NCBI GenBank assembly: GCA_965263225.1
Contig: CBDHHG010000043.1
Location: 62,001 to 126,000, forward strand
DNA: 64,000 nucleotides
Source of the DNA: DT-111 sp965263225
Lineage (GTDB): Bacteria; Bacteroidota; Bacteroidia; Chitinophagales; Saprospiraceae
Direction of reading: 5' to 3'
The stretch's first letter is position 1. Each line of letters starts with the position of its first letter. A program made the translations under genes and the position numbers. The notes under the pieces were generated by a model. It was not told the origin of the DNA. It did no database searches and saw only the letters and a list, made by a program, of their open reading frames with translations. Positions 34,571 through 44,699 of the stretch are shown here, in pieces.

Positions 34571-35776
34571 TTAAGGCAAGTTGAATTGGTTCAAAAGCTG
34601 AAGGTTCTTCTCGATCAACAGCTTCCGCTGTTCCACACTTGCTGCTGAGCGCAAACCATCAGGAGGCGTATTGACCACATAATCCAATAATTGATCAATG
34701 GTAGAAGTGGCGACGTGCATGCGGGTATCAGATGAAGCATAATAGATAAAAACTTCTTGCTGTTCGTTTACTATCCAACCATTGCAAAAAGTGACATTTG
34801 AAACATCTCCTACCCTTTCCTCTCCCTTCGGAGCTATGAAATGGCCAGCGGGGGCATGCGTGATTTTCCAAGGCTTCTTCAGATCTGTCAGGAAGAGATA
34901 GAGAACATATCGTAGTCCAGCAGCCGTATTTCTGACACCATGAGCAAGATGTAACCAACCTTGATCTGTTTTAATAGGTGGAGGACCTTGTCCGTTTTTA
35001 ACTTCTTTAATAGTGTGGTATACTTTAGTATCGACGATCACCTCAGACTTTACCTCCGCATTTTCCATGCTGTCCGTTAATCCCCATCCGATACCGCCTC
35101 CACTCCCAACACTGATAAACCCATCTTGGGGACGGGTATAGAGTCCATATTTGCCCTCAATAAACACTGGATGTAGAACCACATTTCGCTGCTGGCCTGA
35201 GTAAGTAATTAAATCGGGTAATCTTTCCCAATGCTTGAGATCCTTGGTTCTAGCGATACCGCACTGGGCTTCCGCCGCCGAAGTATCATTTGGACGAGTT
35301 TGATCCTTTCGCTCTGTACAAAACAGCCCATATATCCAACCATCCTCATGCGCAGTCAAGCGCATATCATATACATTAGTATCCGGCACCTCTGTCTCCG
35401 GCATCGTAACCGGATAATCCCAAAACCGGAATTGATCTACACCATTGGGACTTTCAGCTATCGCAAAAAAAGACTTGCGATCATCCCCCTCCACGCGTAC
35501 GATCATCAGGTATTTCCCTTGCCAATAAATGGCTCCTGCATTGAACGCAGCATTCACGCCCTGTCTTTCCATCAAGTATGGATTGGTCTTTTCATCAAGA
35601 TCATAGCGCCAGAAAATGGGAGTATGAGCAGCGGTCAAAACGGGATATTTCCAACGGCTATATACCCCATTCCCTTCGGGAGCAACCTCATTTTTCCGAT
35701 TGATCAGTTGTTCGTACTTCGTCAGGAGTTCTTTTACTTGTTCTTGAAAAGTCGTATTCAGCATTGTTGTTACCAT
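34571..35776 (-). CDS. GH130 4-O-beta-D-mannosyl-D-glucose phosphorylase
   Basis: A 401-residue five-bladed propeller phosphorylase of family GH130. The conserved catalytic Asp is Asp137 in NVYDMRL. Recognisable surrounding blocks are WKYPVLTAAHTP, GAIYWQGKYLMIVRVEG and QRNVVLHPVF. The enzyme splits mannosyl-glucose with inorganic phosphate to alpha-mannose-1-phosphate and glucose in the cytoplasm. No signal peptide is present, as expected. Gene order (mannanase, symporter, phosphorylase, epimerase) matches the characterised mannobiose pathway. The upstream symporter gene is 31 bp away. Confidence 0.9.
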   Translation of the reverse strand: MVTTMLNTTFQEQVKELLTKYEQLINRKNEVAPEGNGVYSRWKYPVLTAAHTPIFWRYDLDEKTNPYLMERQGVNAAFNAGAIYWQGKYLMIVRVEGDDRKSFFAIAESPNGVDQFRFWDYPVTMPETEVPDTNVYDMRLTAHEDGWIYGLFCTERKDQTRPNDTSAAEAQCGIARTKDLKHWERLPDLITYSGQQRNVVLHPVFIEGKYGLYTRPQDGFISVGSGGGIGWGLTDSMENAEVKSEVIVDTKVYHTIKEVKNGQGPPPIKTDQGWLHLAHGVRNTAAGLRYVLYLFLTDLKKPWKITHAPAGHFIAPKGEERVGDVSNVTFCNGWIVNEQQEVFIYYASSDTRMHVATSTIDQLLDYVVNTPPDGLRSAASVEQRKLLIEKNLQLLNQFNLP

Positions 35777-35807
35777 TGCTAGTCCAATATTTTACCGAAG
35801 TCTATTA

Positions 35808-37643
35808 TTAAAATTCTTTCCCAAGATCAGCCGGATAATCCTCCATCTTATCGTACCAATTGTACTTCAATAATAGCGTACAGACGGCCACGATCGCAAA
35901 GCTGATCCACATACTCCTAAAATCCTGAATGACTAAGAATATGGAAGAAGCGGTGATAGCGGTCTGCCAAATGATTCCTACCACTACATTCACCATATCC
36001 CGACCAAAATCTTTATTGGGTTCGATCTGCGGGTTGTCGGCTCGGAGTTTTTCATAAATGGGCTTCCAGAAGCCCCAAGGCCGGGTCTTTTTATAGAATT
36101 CCTTGAGTACTTCCTCATCGTCCGGTTCCGTCATTAGGCTTCCTATCACACAAGCAAAAACAGATAGTCCTAAGTTAATGGGGAAGGCTTCCAAGGCGGT
36201 ATAGGTAGGCAGTAACACCGGTAATATCATTGCAGCTACGATACCAGCCATCATCCCCCAGAAATAACCATAGCTGTTGAATCTCCACCAATACCACTTC
36301 AATAGGTTAGCGGCGGTATAGCCCCCAAATAGGGCCGCAACTAGCCAATCGATGATATTATTTAGAGAATCCAATGCGAAACCAAAAATGGTTCCAATCA
36401 CCACTACCGCGATAGAGCAGAGATAACTCATGTTGATGTAGGTCTTATCAGAGGCTTTGTCGTTGATGTATCGCTTATAGATATCATTAACCAGGTAAGC
36501 TGGTGCGGCGTTGACGGTGGCAGCAAAGGAGGACATAAAGGCGGCTAGCAAGCCAGCGATCAATAGTCCCATTAAACCAACAGGTACAAAATTGCGAATC
36601 GCAAAAGGAAGGATTTGTTCAAAATCCACATCCGCTCCCATTCCATTTAGTTCATCACTAAAGAAAACCAAAGCCAGGATCGTCAAGCCCGTGATTAACA
36701 TGTAGCGAGGGAAGAGAAGGATCACGTTGACAAAGCCACTCATCTTTGCTGCTTCCTTCGGCGTACGAGTAGACAATACCCGCTGCATATCGTAATTCGG
36801 AGCTGGGCCAGCCATACTCTGTAGAATGCCTTTTAGCAAGACCATCATGAAGAAAATGCCAAATAACCCCCAGCCGTCCGTAGCAATCTTATCATTGGCA
36901 GCGGCCATGAGCGTAGACCAGTCCAGATCTAATCTCCAGCTGAAAAAGACGCTACCCCACCCTTCTGGAACAAATTGGGCCAACAAATCTGGTGACACCT
37001 GCTGCATCCCTATAATCCCAATGGCTATGCTAGCAATCGTCATAATCACATACTGTAGTACTTCCGTAAATACCACACTGAACATCCCACCTTTAACGAC
37101 ATAAATTGTGGTCAAAAGCGTAAAGATCAAGCCGTATATGATCTCATTTTGAGTAGCATCGGCTGCCAATTGCCAAGGCAAAAAGGCGGCAGCAAATTTC
37201 CCAATCCCAATAAAGCCGTAGGCCACATAAGTAATGACCACAACAATGGCAAAAATAACCACAATCATATGCGACAGATTGGCTCCCCGCCCTTCTCCAA
37301 AACGGAACTTTATCCACTCGGCCCCGGTCATCACCCCGGAGCGCCTCAACCAAATGGAGAGGAATACCATCAAGAAGATTTGATTAAACACTGGCCATAA
37401 CCAGGGGATCCAAACGCTCTTTAAGCCATAAATAAATAGAAGAGTAACCATCCACATGGTCCCGCTAATATCAAACATACCGGAAGCGTTGGACAAGCCC
37501 AACATGTACCATTTAATTTCATTTCCTCCCAAAAAATAGCTCTTCATGTTCTTGGAGGCTCGATTGGATATCCAGAAGCCTATCCCAATCGTGGCTAGGA
37601 TGTAGGCAATTATAATGGCGATATCGATACTGTGTAATTCCAT
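35808..37643 (-). CDS. Sodium/solute symporter (SSS family) for manno-oligosaccharides
   Basis: A 611-residue membrane protein with about 14 helices of the SSS/LeuT fold. The N-terminus has the usual GIGFWISNRASKNMKSYFLGGNEIKWYMLGLSNAS in two blocks around the sodium site, and a long cytoplasmic loop lies near residues 495-545 (EPDDEEVLKEFYKK). Family members carry sugars, proline or vitamins. Its place between the GH26 mannanase and GH130 phosphorylase makes mannobiose the best guess as substrate, imported across the inner membrane with Na+. It is co-transcribed with both neighbours. Confidence 0.85.
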   Translation of the reverse strand: MELHSIDIAIIIAYILATIGIGFWISNRASKNMKSYFLGGNEIKWYMLGLSNASGMFDISGTMWMVTLLFIYGLKSVWIPWLWPVFNQIFLMVFLSIWLRRSGVMTGAEWIKFRFGEGRGANLSHMIVVIFAIVVVITYVAYGFIGIGKFAAAFLPWQLAADATQNEIIYGLIFTLLTTIYVVKGGMFSVVFTEVLQYVIMTIASIAIGIIGMQQVSPDLLAQFVPEGWGSVFFSWRLDLDWSTLMAAANDKIATDGWGLFGIFFMMVLLKGILQSMAGPAPNYDMQRVLSTRTPKEAAKMSGFVNVILLFPRYMLITGLTILALVFFSDELNGMGADVDFEQILPFAIRNFVPVGLMGLLIAGLLAAFMSSFAATVNAAPAYLVNDIYKRYINDKASDKTYINMSYLCSIAVVVIGTIFGFALDSLNNIIDWLVAALFGGYTAANLLKWYWWRFNSYGYFWGMMAGIVAAMILPVLLPTYTALEAFPINLGLSVFACVIGSLMTEPDDEEVLKEFYKKTRPWGFWKPIYEKLRADNPQIEPNKDFGRDMVNVVVGIIWQTAITASSIFLVIQDFRSMWISFAIVAVCTLLLKYNWYDKMEDYPADLGKEF

Positions 37644-37796
37644 AAGTTGTTGTCGTCCAGATTCCGAGTCAGCAATGCTTAAGCTCGGCTTTACTAAAAT
37701 TGGTCATTTTTTGAAAATCCTAATAATTATCAGCAAAGGACTATTAGGATTCTGTAGCTGGGTATCAGCCTTTGTATCTCCCAATGTGTTCTTAGC

Positions 37797-38954
37797 TCAA
37801 TTTCTATTAGGGAAGCGGTATAAATCAGGAATTCGGCCTTCGAAAATGAGCCATTGATCTTCACTAAAAGTTTTGAAATCTGCCGCACTTTGATGATCAG
37901 GATAGGGGCCATAGTGGTGGTCTTTTCTGGCATTTCGCCACACCATCATATAGGCTATACGAGAAGCAACAGCATCAGACTTAATGGGTCCCAGTAAACG
38001 TTGTGTCCACCACTCTTCTTCGGGAATTGCTTCCTGCCCTGTTTCAGAAAAGGCAGCTACTTTACCTTTTTGCTCAGCCATCTGTACCAGCATTCGAAGC
38101 CTCCTCACCAAGTCTTTACTATTCCCTTTTACAGAAAGGTCATGGTAATCGTCCATTCCTAGAATATCCACATATTCATCCCCCGGATAAAACTCTAGAT
38201 AGTCCTCTTCGTCCTGAAAAATATCTGTCGAATAACAGTACAATATATTATGGAGTTGCTTTTCATTTCGAAGATAATCTACCGTAAACTTCCATAGGGT
38301 TTTGTATTCCGTTGCCGTACAATGCGTACGCCCCCACCAGAACCAACTGCCCGTATGCTCATGAAAAGGACGAAATAGGATGGGGATCTTTCTTTTAAAT
38401 AGAAACCCAGTTTTTAACGACCGCACATACTCGGCAAAAAGGTCTAATTTTTGCTGGTAAGCCCCGTGGTTTGCGCCACCGGGCAAGAGTGTCTTCACCA
38501 CTTTTTCACCGACATCCCAGGAGTCCCCCCCCGTCACAAAGTTGTCCATATGCCAGCTCAAGGTGTTGACGCCCCCCATCTTAAAGACCTCCTTCATCCA
38601 GCCTTTCATGTGCTGAAAATTGACCGTGTCTATATTGTATTCTCTTTGTCCCAATTTACTCATTTCCCAACCGACTAGTGCAGGGTGCATGCCACAAACA
38701 TCCTTCACGTCAGACCGGCTTTTATGCCAATCTTTCCATTCTACTCCATAAGCCAGGGCGTCTTCCTGACCAAACAGCACTTGCTTCCCGGATAGGTTTA
38801 ATAGATTGTGATAAAGTGCCTTCGTGGCCTTGGTTGCTTGTGCATCTATTGGCCCGGAGACTTCACCTGATTCCTGCGGCTGGGAAGAGGCTATCGAGAT
38901 GCATAGCATAAGTGCCAGCCCAGGCAGGCCTATTTGCTTAGTTCGGTGCTTCAT
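37797..38954 (-). CDS. GH26 endo-beta-1,4-mannanase
   Basis: A 385-residue secreted enzyme of family GH26. A signal peptide of about 24 residues precedes the catalytic barrel. The acid/base is Glu199 in RPFHEHTGSWFWWG and the nucleophile is Glu304 in AFSETG, both in the standard contexts. The enzyme cuts beta-mannan to mannobiose. It heads the minus-strand operon, 150 bp before the symporter. Lacking a lipobox or a T9SS domain, it is probably periplasmic and acts on oligosaccharides imported by SusC/SusD. Confidence 0.9.
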   Translation of the reverse strand: MKHRTKQIGLPGLALMLCISIASSQPQESGEVSGPIDAQATKATKALYHNLLNLSGKQVLFGQEDALAYGVEWKDWHKSRSDVKDVCGMHPALVGWEMSKLGQREYNIDTVNFQHMKGWMKEVFKMGGVNTLSWHMDNFVTGGDSWDVGEKVVKTLLPGGANHGAYQQKLDLFAEYVRSLKTGFLFKRKIPILFRPFHEHTGSWFWWGRTHCTATEYKTLWKFTVDYLRNEKQLHNILYCYSTDIFQDEEDYLEFYPGDEYVDILGMDDYHDLSVKGNSKDLVRRLRMLVQMAEQKGKVAAFSETGQEAIPEEEWWTQRLLGPIKSDAVASRIAYMMVWRNARKDHHYGPYPDHQSAADFKTFSEDQWLIFEGRIPDLYRFPNRN

Positions 38955-39559
38955 ACTTACTACTTTTATCGTTCTAAATTTCCTTCGTTTGTCTTTGACT
39001 AGCAGGTAACTTAAAGGTACAATGATCCATCTTCATTCTTACATCGATCACCCGTTCAAAGATCTCCCATGCTGGCTACATACCTAGTAGGTGTAGATTA
39101 CAGATTATGGGGGCGAATGTCACATTTTCCTCGTTTTGATGCCTCCTAAAAGCCCTAAGTAGTGCGACAATAAATTCTCCGACCTTTTGGCTGCGACTCC
39201 AGGTGCCCGATTACCATTGTCACCCTACTTATCTGTTACAAATGCCCCCCCGATTTGATACAATCGGCTCGCTTTTATTGAACAAGCTCCCTGTATCTTT
39301 CACCCGCACCCTGATAGTGATGCACAAAAGTAGATATGGGTATGAAGGTGCAGGGCACTTCCTTCCCAAAAATGAATTTACTTGGGCTCAAATTGAAGTT
39401 TCTTTTTGGACATTATAAAGTTTACACTTAACGGAGTTTTAGAGATGCAAGGCTAAATGGTCCTATTTCGGTGGCTAATTTGGTATCTTAGAAGATCCAT
39501 TGCTAGAGTCTTGTAAGTCGTACCAAGCCTTGGCATCTCCTTTTCAATTTGAATCTCCT
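38955..39559. other. Divergent intergenic region of the mannan locus
   Basis: About 600 bp between the GH26 gene and the DUF5060/GH5-like gene. A 71-codon frame at 39203-39418 has no recognisable features and is probably not a gene. It contains the second copy of the 22-bp repeat (39154-39175). Promoters for both directions should lie here but I cannot assign them. Confidence 0.5.
39154..39175 (+). repeat. 22-bp dispersed direct repeat, copy 2
   Basis: Identical to 2202-2223 and in the same orientation, about 37 kb apart. Flanks differ from the first base outside the repeat. It lies in the divergent region of the mannan locus. Confidence 0.7.
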
Positions 39560-42109
39560 ATGTTTAATCGATCTTCGCACCACATCTCCCCACTCTTTTT
39601 ACTCATTCACTTCTGCTTTTTCAACCTTAGCCCTTTGGTAGCTCATTCCCTATTTCCGCCTGTGGAGGCTGAATCCCAAAAGTTACGTAATTTGAGGTCA
39701 ACAGCGGCCGCCCTAAAACCCGCTACCAAGCTCTTAATGGATCCAGTGATCAATAGTGTAACACCATTTTCCATCAGCGTAGAACAATATGAGAAACTTG
39801 AATTGAGTGTAGATCTAACAGCTCAATATGAAAACCCTTACGACTATGATCAAGTACGTCTCAGCGCCATTTTCACCAGCCCTTCTGGTCAAAAGCGAAC
39901 GATAGATGGGTTCTTTATGTGGGATCTCAGCATTAATCCACAAAATGGCAACCTTAGCACCAATAGTGAAAAAGGCGAGTTTCGCATCCGCTTTGCGCCC
40001 GACGAGGTAGGTACTTGGACCTATGAGGTGCAACTAGAGGACCATTTTGGCAGTACCGCTGTAGCGGCAGAAAGTTTTCAATGCACAGCCAACACACAGC
40101 CCGAAAATAAAGGTTTCGTTAGAAGCAATCAAACCAATTTCCTCAACTTCGATAATGGGGAGCAGTACATCGCTATTGGGGAAAATATTTGTTGGCACAA
40201 TGACAACGCCTATCTCGACTATCGAGACTGGCTAACCAAGTTGAAGGAACAGGGAGGAAATTTTTTCCGGCTTTGGCATGCACATTGGGGGCTAGGCCTA
40301 GAATGGAGAGCAGGCCAGAATCAATACCACGGCCTCCGTCAATATAAAGAGATCAACAGTATTTATCAGGATTGGCTTTTTGACTATTGCAACGAAAAAG
40401 GCATTTATGTTATGGTAGCTATGCAGCACCATGGTCAAGTTTCAACTCAAGTTAACCCTAATTGGAATGACAGTCCATATAATATAGCCAATGGCGGTCC
40501 TTGCCAAAACACCTGGGACTTCTTCAAGAACGAGGAAGCCATTGCTCATACCAAAAACCGGATTAGGTATATCATCGCACGTTGGGGCTACGCACGCAGC
40601 ATCATGGCTTGGGAATTGTTCAACGAGGTTGAATGGACGGATGATTTCGATCAGTACAAACAAAAAGTAGTGGACTGGCATTCCGAAATGGCTCAGTACA
40701 TTAAATCGATAGATAGCTACCATCACCTGATCACCACTAGTTTTGCACATGACTACAATGATCCTATGATGTGGGCCTTACCGGACATGGACATCACGCA
40801 AACGCACTTCTATTTCAACGCCCCAAACCTGGAGCGCGTTTTAGCACGCGGGGTGAAACAGTATATCGACGAGTATGGTAAACCAACCTTGACCGGAGAG
40901 TTTGGGTTAGGCAATGGTGGAGCGGAACTTCGCGACGTGGACCCGAATGGTATTCACTTCCACAATGGACTCTGGTCGCCTCTATTTAGTGGTGGGTTGG
41001 GTACAGGAATGAGCTGGTGGTGGGACAGCTATATCGCCCCCAATGAACTGTATTATCATTTAGGACCGATTGCCAATCTAGTAGCTGAAATTCCATTCCT
41101 CGAAAAAAACATGCAGGCTACTGAAAGTAAGGTATCGGGGGCTCCTGGCGATTTAACTCTGACACCAGCACTAGGCTGGGGAGGCCGGGGTACGGCTGAG
41201 ATTAGCATCGATGCCGATGGGCTGACCGAACCCAGTTCTTTCAATTTGGGACAATACTTGTATGGTTCTTCCTGGAATACACAGTATCGTAGTCCGCCTC
41301 GTTTTTCCATCCAGATGACAGAGGAGGGGCGTTTTAGCGTCCGGACAGCCGGTACGGCAGGCACAGCCCCGAGACTAGCCATTTACTTAGATGGGAACAA
41401 AGTGCTGGAGGAAACGGGGCAAATCAACACCTACTATACGATTGATGTTCCGGCCGGCTCCCACACCATTGAAGTAGATAATATCGGAACAGATTGGATC
41501 ACCATATCAGCCTATATCTTCGGTAAACTCGGCTCCGTGCTGGATGCTTATACCCTGCGATCCGAAGACCAGGAGATGGCTGCCGGCTGGATAGTCAATA
41601 ATAAGTACAATCACGAATATGTTGATGCGGAAGGCATACCTCCAATTGTTCAGGGAGCTAGTCTTTCGTTGGCAGGCATTGCGGATGGTCGCTATTTTGT
41701 TAGTTGGTATGATTGTTTAAATGGGCAAATCCTTGGTAGTGAGAGGGTAAGTGCCCATAAGGATACCTTGACGCTTTCGTTACCAGATATCCTTTGGGAT
41801 ATCGCCTTTGTGGTAGGTAGGGAGCCCGTCGGAACCACAGAACAGGACCGTCACTTAGCATTCCAGCTCTATCCCAATCCCGCAAAAGCTGGATCTGAAT
41901 TGAAAGTAACTTTAGCGGAGGAAACCTCCGCTAAGACGCGATTCCAATTATTGGAGATGGGAGGACGAGGCGTTGCCACCTTTCCACAACAGCAGGGCCT
42001 GAAAGAGGTGGGAGTACAACTACCAGCGGGGCTTCCCTCCGGCCTGTATTGGCTCCGAATTGCAGATGAAGGTAAAATAGGCGCTCGCCCAATCATGATT
42101 GGAGAATAA
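39560..42109 (+). CDS. DUF5060 / GH5-like glycosidase with T9SS sorting domain
   Basis: An 849-residue secreted protein. The signal peptide begins at the ATG at 39560 (an ATG at 39500 would bury it). A DUF5060 beta-domain follows at about 55-170, then a (beta/alpha)8 domain. The acid/base is Glu356 in WELFNEVEW and the nucleophile is Glu447 in LTGEFGLG, as in GH5-like clan A enzymes. A carbohydrate-binding-like region comes next. The last 80 residues are a type IX secretion type A sorting domain (FQLYPNPA ... GLYWLRI). It is exported to the cell surface. Mannan or glucomannan is the likely substrate from context; the exact activity is open. Confidence 0.75.
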   Translation: MFNRSSHHISPLFLLIHFCFFNLSPLVAHSLFPPVEAESQKLRNLRSTAAALKPATKLLMDPVINSVTPFSISVEQYEKLELSVDLTAQYENPYDYDQVRLSAIFTSPSGQKRTIDGFFMWDLSINPQNGNLSTNSEKGEFRIRFAPDEVGTWTYEVQLEDHFGSTAVAAESFQCTANTQPENKGFVRSNQTNFLNFDNGEQYIAIGENICWHNDNAYLDYRDWLTKLKEQGGNFFRLWHAHWGLGLEWRAGQNQYHGLRQYKEINSIYQDWLFDYCNEKGIYVMVAMQHHGQVSTQVNPNWNDSPYNIANGGPCQNTWDFFKNEEAIAHTKNRIRYIIARWGYARSIMAWELFNEVEWTDDFDQYKQKVVDWHSEMAQYIKSIDSYHHLITTSFAHDYNDPMMWALPDMDITQTHFYFNAPNLERVLARGVKQYIDEYGKPTLTGEFGLGNGGAELRDVDPNGIHFHNGLWSPLFSGGLGTGMSWWWDSYIAPNELYYHLGPIANLVAEIPFLEKNMQATESKVSGAPGDLTLTPALGWGGRGTAEISIDADGLTEPSSFNLGQYLYGSSWNTQYRSPPRFSIQMTEEGRFSVRTAGTAGTAPRLAIYLDGNKVLEETGQINTYYTIDVPAGSHTIEVDNIGTDWITISAYIFGKLGSVLDAYTLRSEDQEMAAGWIVNNKYNHEYVDAEGIPPIVQGASLSLAGIADGRYFVSWYDCLNGQILGSERVSAHKDTLTLSLPDILWDIAFVVGREPVGTTEQDRHLAFQLYPNPAKAGSELKVTLAEETSAKTRFQLLEMGGRGVATFPQQQGLKEVGVQLPAGLPSGLYWLRIADEGKIGARPIMIGE

Positions 42110-42260
42110 ATAGAGAAAGGATTGATTCCTAATCAGTTCTTTGTTTTTTGCTTGTAGAGGTATTACTTTAGAATCGAACAAAACGGATTCATTAACTAGT
42201 GATAGAGCAGATTCGCCAGCTTGGCAAGATGATCTGCGCTATTCCTGAAACAAGCAAGAA

Positions 42261-43628
42261 ATGGATGTATTCAATATCAATCGCCGTCGTTTTCTACAGA
42301 CAGCCTCTGCCACCCTCGCCTACTCTGCCCTGGGTGCTACCGGTCTCGATATCATTCACCCCATCAAGGCTTATCGCGTCGGACTCATTGGAACAGGTTG
42401 GTATGGGAAAAGTGACCTCTTCCGCCTGATTCAGGTTGCCGATGTAGACGTTGTAGCCTTATGCGATGTAGATCGGAATCTCCTAGACGAGGCAGCTATT
42501 CTAACTAGCCAACGGCAAAAGTCTGGCACGGCCCCTAAAAAGTACAATGACTATCGGAAGATGCTAGCCGAAAACGAACTAGACATTGTCCTAATCGGCA
42601 CACCAGATCATTGGCACGCCTTGCAGTGTATCGATGCCATTAAAGCCGGAGCTCATGTTTATGTACAAAAGCCAATCAGTGTGGATGTCATGGAAGGGGA
42701 GGCCATGGTTGCCGCTGCCCGGAAATACAACAAAGTGGTTCAGGTAGGAACGCAACGTAAGAGCACGCCTCATTTAATTGATGCAAAGAAAAAGATTGTT
42801 GAAGCCGGTCTACTGGGAAAGGTTTCACATGTAGAAATGTGCTGCTACTACCATATGCGTGCCAATGGAAATCCTCCGCTAGAGGATGTGCCTGACTTCT
42901 TCGATTATGACCTTTGGGTGGGTCCTGCCCCAAAGCGTCCCTATGATGGTCTGCCGCACCGAAGATGGTGGCGAACGATGATGGAATACGGCAACGGCAT
43001 CATGGGGGATATGTGTATCCACATGCTAGATACCGTGCGTTGGATGCTTGATCTAGGCTGGCCAAAACGCATTAGCTCTACTGGTGGTATTTATGTCCAA
43101 AAGGATGGGAAATCAAATATTGCGGATACACAATCCGCCATTTTTGAATATGATGAATTAAATTGCGTCTGGCAGCATCGCTCCTGGGGTACCCCTGCGG
43201 ATAAGGACTATCCCTGGTCCTTTAAGCTCTACGGTGAAAAAGGAACGCTCTCAGGAAGCACGATGCGCTACGATTTTGTACCTCGCGGAGAGGGAGACCC
43301 GATCCATCAGGATGTATTATATGAAAAAGAGAAGTATCCTGAAGATCTAACTGAGAAAGATATTGAGCTTAATGCTGCACCAGCGACCCGGCTACATATG
43401 CTGGATTTTCTCCATGCCATTCAAAACAATAGTCGGCCAGTTGCAGATATAGAAGATGGGCATATTTCCACTGCGAGTTGTATTTTAGCCAATATTTCTA
43501 TGGAACTGGGACGCCCAGTGGTGTATGATCCTATTAAAAAGAAGGTATTGAAGGATCGAGAAGCTACCAAGCTCCTTGAAAGGGCTTACCGCGATCCGTG
43601 GGAACATCCAGACCCAAATAAGGTTTAA
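42261..43628 (+). CDS. Gfo/Idh/MocA-family oxidoreductase with Tat signal
   Basis: A 455-residue NAD(P)-dependent oxidoreductase. It begins with a twin-arginine signal (NRRRFLQTAS), so it folds before export to the periplasm. The Rossmann glycine motif is GLIGTGWYGK. The family Lys signature is VQKPISV and a catalytic His region follows (GDMCIHMLDTVRWM). Such enzymes act on sugars or sugar acids and may carry their own cofactor. It follows the GH5-like gene by about 150 bp and is followed by a hairpin terminator. The role in mannan use is unproved. Confidence 0.8.
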   Translation: MDVFNINRRRFLQTASATLAYSALGATGLDIIHPIKAYRVGLIGTGWYGKSDLFRLIQVADVDVVALCDVDRNLLDEAAILTSQRQKSGTAPKKYNDYRKMLAENELDIVLIGTPDHWHALQCIDAIKAGAHVYVQKPISVDVMEGEAMVAAARKYNKVVQVGTQRKSTPHLIDAKKKIVEAGLLGKVSHVEMCCYYHMRANGNPPLEDVPDFFDYDLWVGPAPKRPYDGLPHRRWWRTMMEYGNGIMGDMCIHMLDTVRWMLDLGWPKRISSTGGIYVQKDGKSNIADTQSAIFEYDELNCVWQHRSWGTPADKDYPWSFKLYGEKGTLSGSTMRYDFVPRGEGDPIHQDVLYEKEKYPEDLTEKDIELNAAPATRLHMLDFLHAIQNNSRPVADIEDGHISTASCILANISMELGRPVVYDPIKKKVLKDREATKLLERAYRDPWEHPDPNKV

Positions 43629-43646
43629 TACCGTAGTATGCTGAAT

Positions 43647-43699
43647 AAGGAGTGTTTGAGGAGTCAAGCATTGCTCTTAAACCACCAAACACTCCTTTT
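43647..43699 (+). terminator. Strong hairpin terminator after the oxidoreductase gene
   Basis: AAGGAGTGTTTG (43647-43658) and its perfect complement CAAACACTCCTT (43686-43697) form a 12-bp stem, ending in TTTT. The loop is 27 nt. It separates the oxidoreductase and SMP-30 genes. Confidence 0.75.
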
Positions 43700-43745
43700 C
43701 ACAAGCATGATACGGTCCCCTATATCCACTAAGAACACCTAAAGT

Positions 43746-44684
43746 ATGCGAATCACAACATTGCTAGTTGCCTTATGGCTTCCTCTCTTTTCTTTTGCAC
43801 AATCTATTCCTAAACTCATTGCCAAGAATGCTACCTTAAAGCAAATTGCTATTGGTTACTCCTTTACGGAAGGGCCCGCTGTGGATTTCAACGGCAATGT
43901 TTACTTCACCGACCAACCGAACAACCAAATCCTCAGGTGGTCTACCAGAGGTAAAATTGAAGTGTTTATGGAGAATGCAGGTCGGGCAAACGGCCTCTAT
44001 GTTGATAATGAAGGGTATTTACTAGCCTGTGCAGATGAAAACAACCAGCTATGGAAAATAAACCCAGAAAATAAAAAAGTAGAGGTATTAGTTGAAGCCT
44101 TTGAGGGTAAGCTACTCAATGGCCCCAATGATCTTTGGGTAGATCCCAAGGGCGGAATCTATTTCACTGATCCCTTTTATAAACGTCCGTATTGGCCGCG
44201 CACCCAAAAGGAAATCCCTGAAGAGAATGTCTACTATCTCACCCCTGACTACCAAACTTTAAAGATCGTAGCTACAGACTTTATCCGCCCCAATGGAATC
44301 ATTGGAACCCCTGATGGGAAAAAACTATATGTAGCCGACATTAATGGAGAGAAAACTTACGTTTTTACCATTCAATCTGATGGCAGTTTGACCAACAGAG
44401 CCGTTTTTGCAGAAATGGGGTCAGATGGGATGACACTGGATAACAAGGGCAATCTCTACCTCACAGGAAGAGGGGTTACCGTCTTTAACAAGAAAGGGAA
44501 AAAAATTGGTACGATAAAAATTCCTCAAAACTGGACGGCCAATGTCACCTTTGGTGGCCCTAATTTGAAAACCCTTTTTGTCACGGCCATGCAGTCCGTC
44601 TATACCTTAGAAATGAAAGTACGTGGCACTAGATGGAAATCTCGCAAGACCACAAAGAGTATGAAGCCACCTTGGGAGGAGTGA
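43746..44684 (+). CDS. SMP-30/gluconolactonase-like protein
   Basis: A 312-residue secreted six-bladed propeller of the SMP-30/gluconolactonase/LRE family. The signal peptide is about 19 residues, ending FSFAQS. Metal-binding family blocks are visible: FTEGPAVDFNGNVYFTDQ, RANGLYVD, LNGPNDLWVDPKGGIYFTDP and RPNGIIGTPDGKKLYVAD. Family members hydrolyse sugar lactones in the periplasm. With the upstream oxidoreductase it could form an oxidise-then-hydrolyse pair for a sugar, although a terminator lies between them. It converges with the HTCS gene. Confidence 0.8.
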   Translation: MRITTLLVALWLPLFSFAQSIPKLIAKNATLKQIAIGYSFTEGPAVDFNGNVYFTDQPNNQILRWSTRGKIEVFMENAGRANGLYVDNEGYLLACADENNQLWKINPENKKVEVLVEAFEGKLLNGPNDLWVDPKGGIYFTDPFYKRPYWPRTQKEIPEENVYYLTPDYQTLKIVATDFIRPNGIIGTPDGKKLYVADINGEKTYVFTIQSDGSLTNRAVFAEMGSDGMTLDNKGNLYLTGRGVTVFNKKGKKIGTIKIPQNWTANVTFGGPNLKTLFVTAMQSVYTLEMKVRGTRWKSRKTTKSMKPPWEE

Positions 44685-44699
44685 TCCTCAACGCCCTGT

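Noticed and set aside
39203..39418. 71-codon frame in the mannan divergent region
   Set aside because: No recognisable domain or signal peptide; probably a chance ORF.
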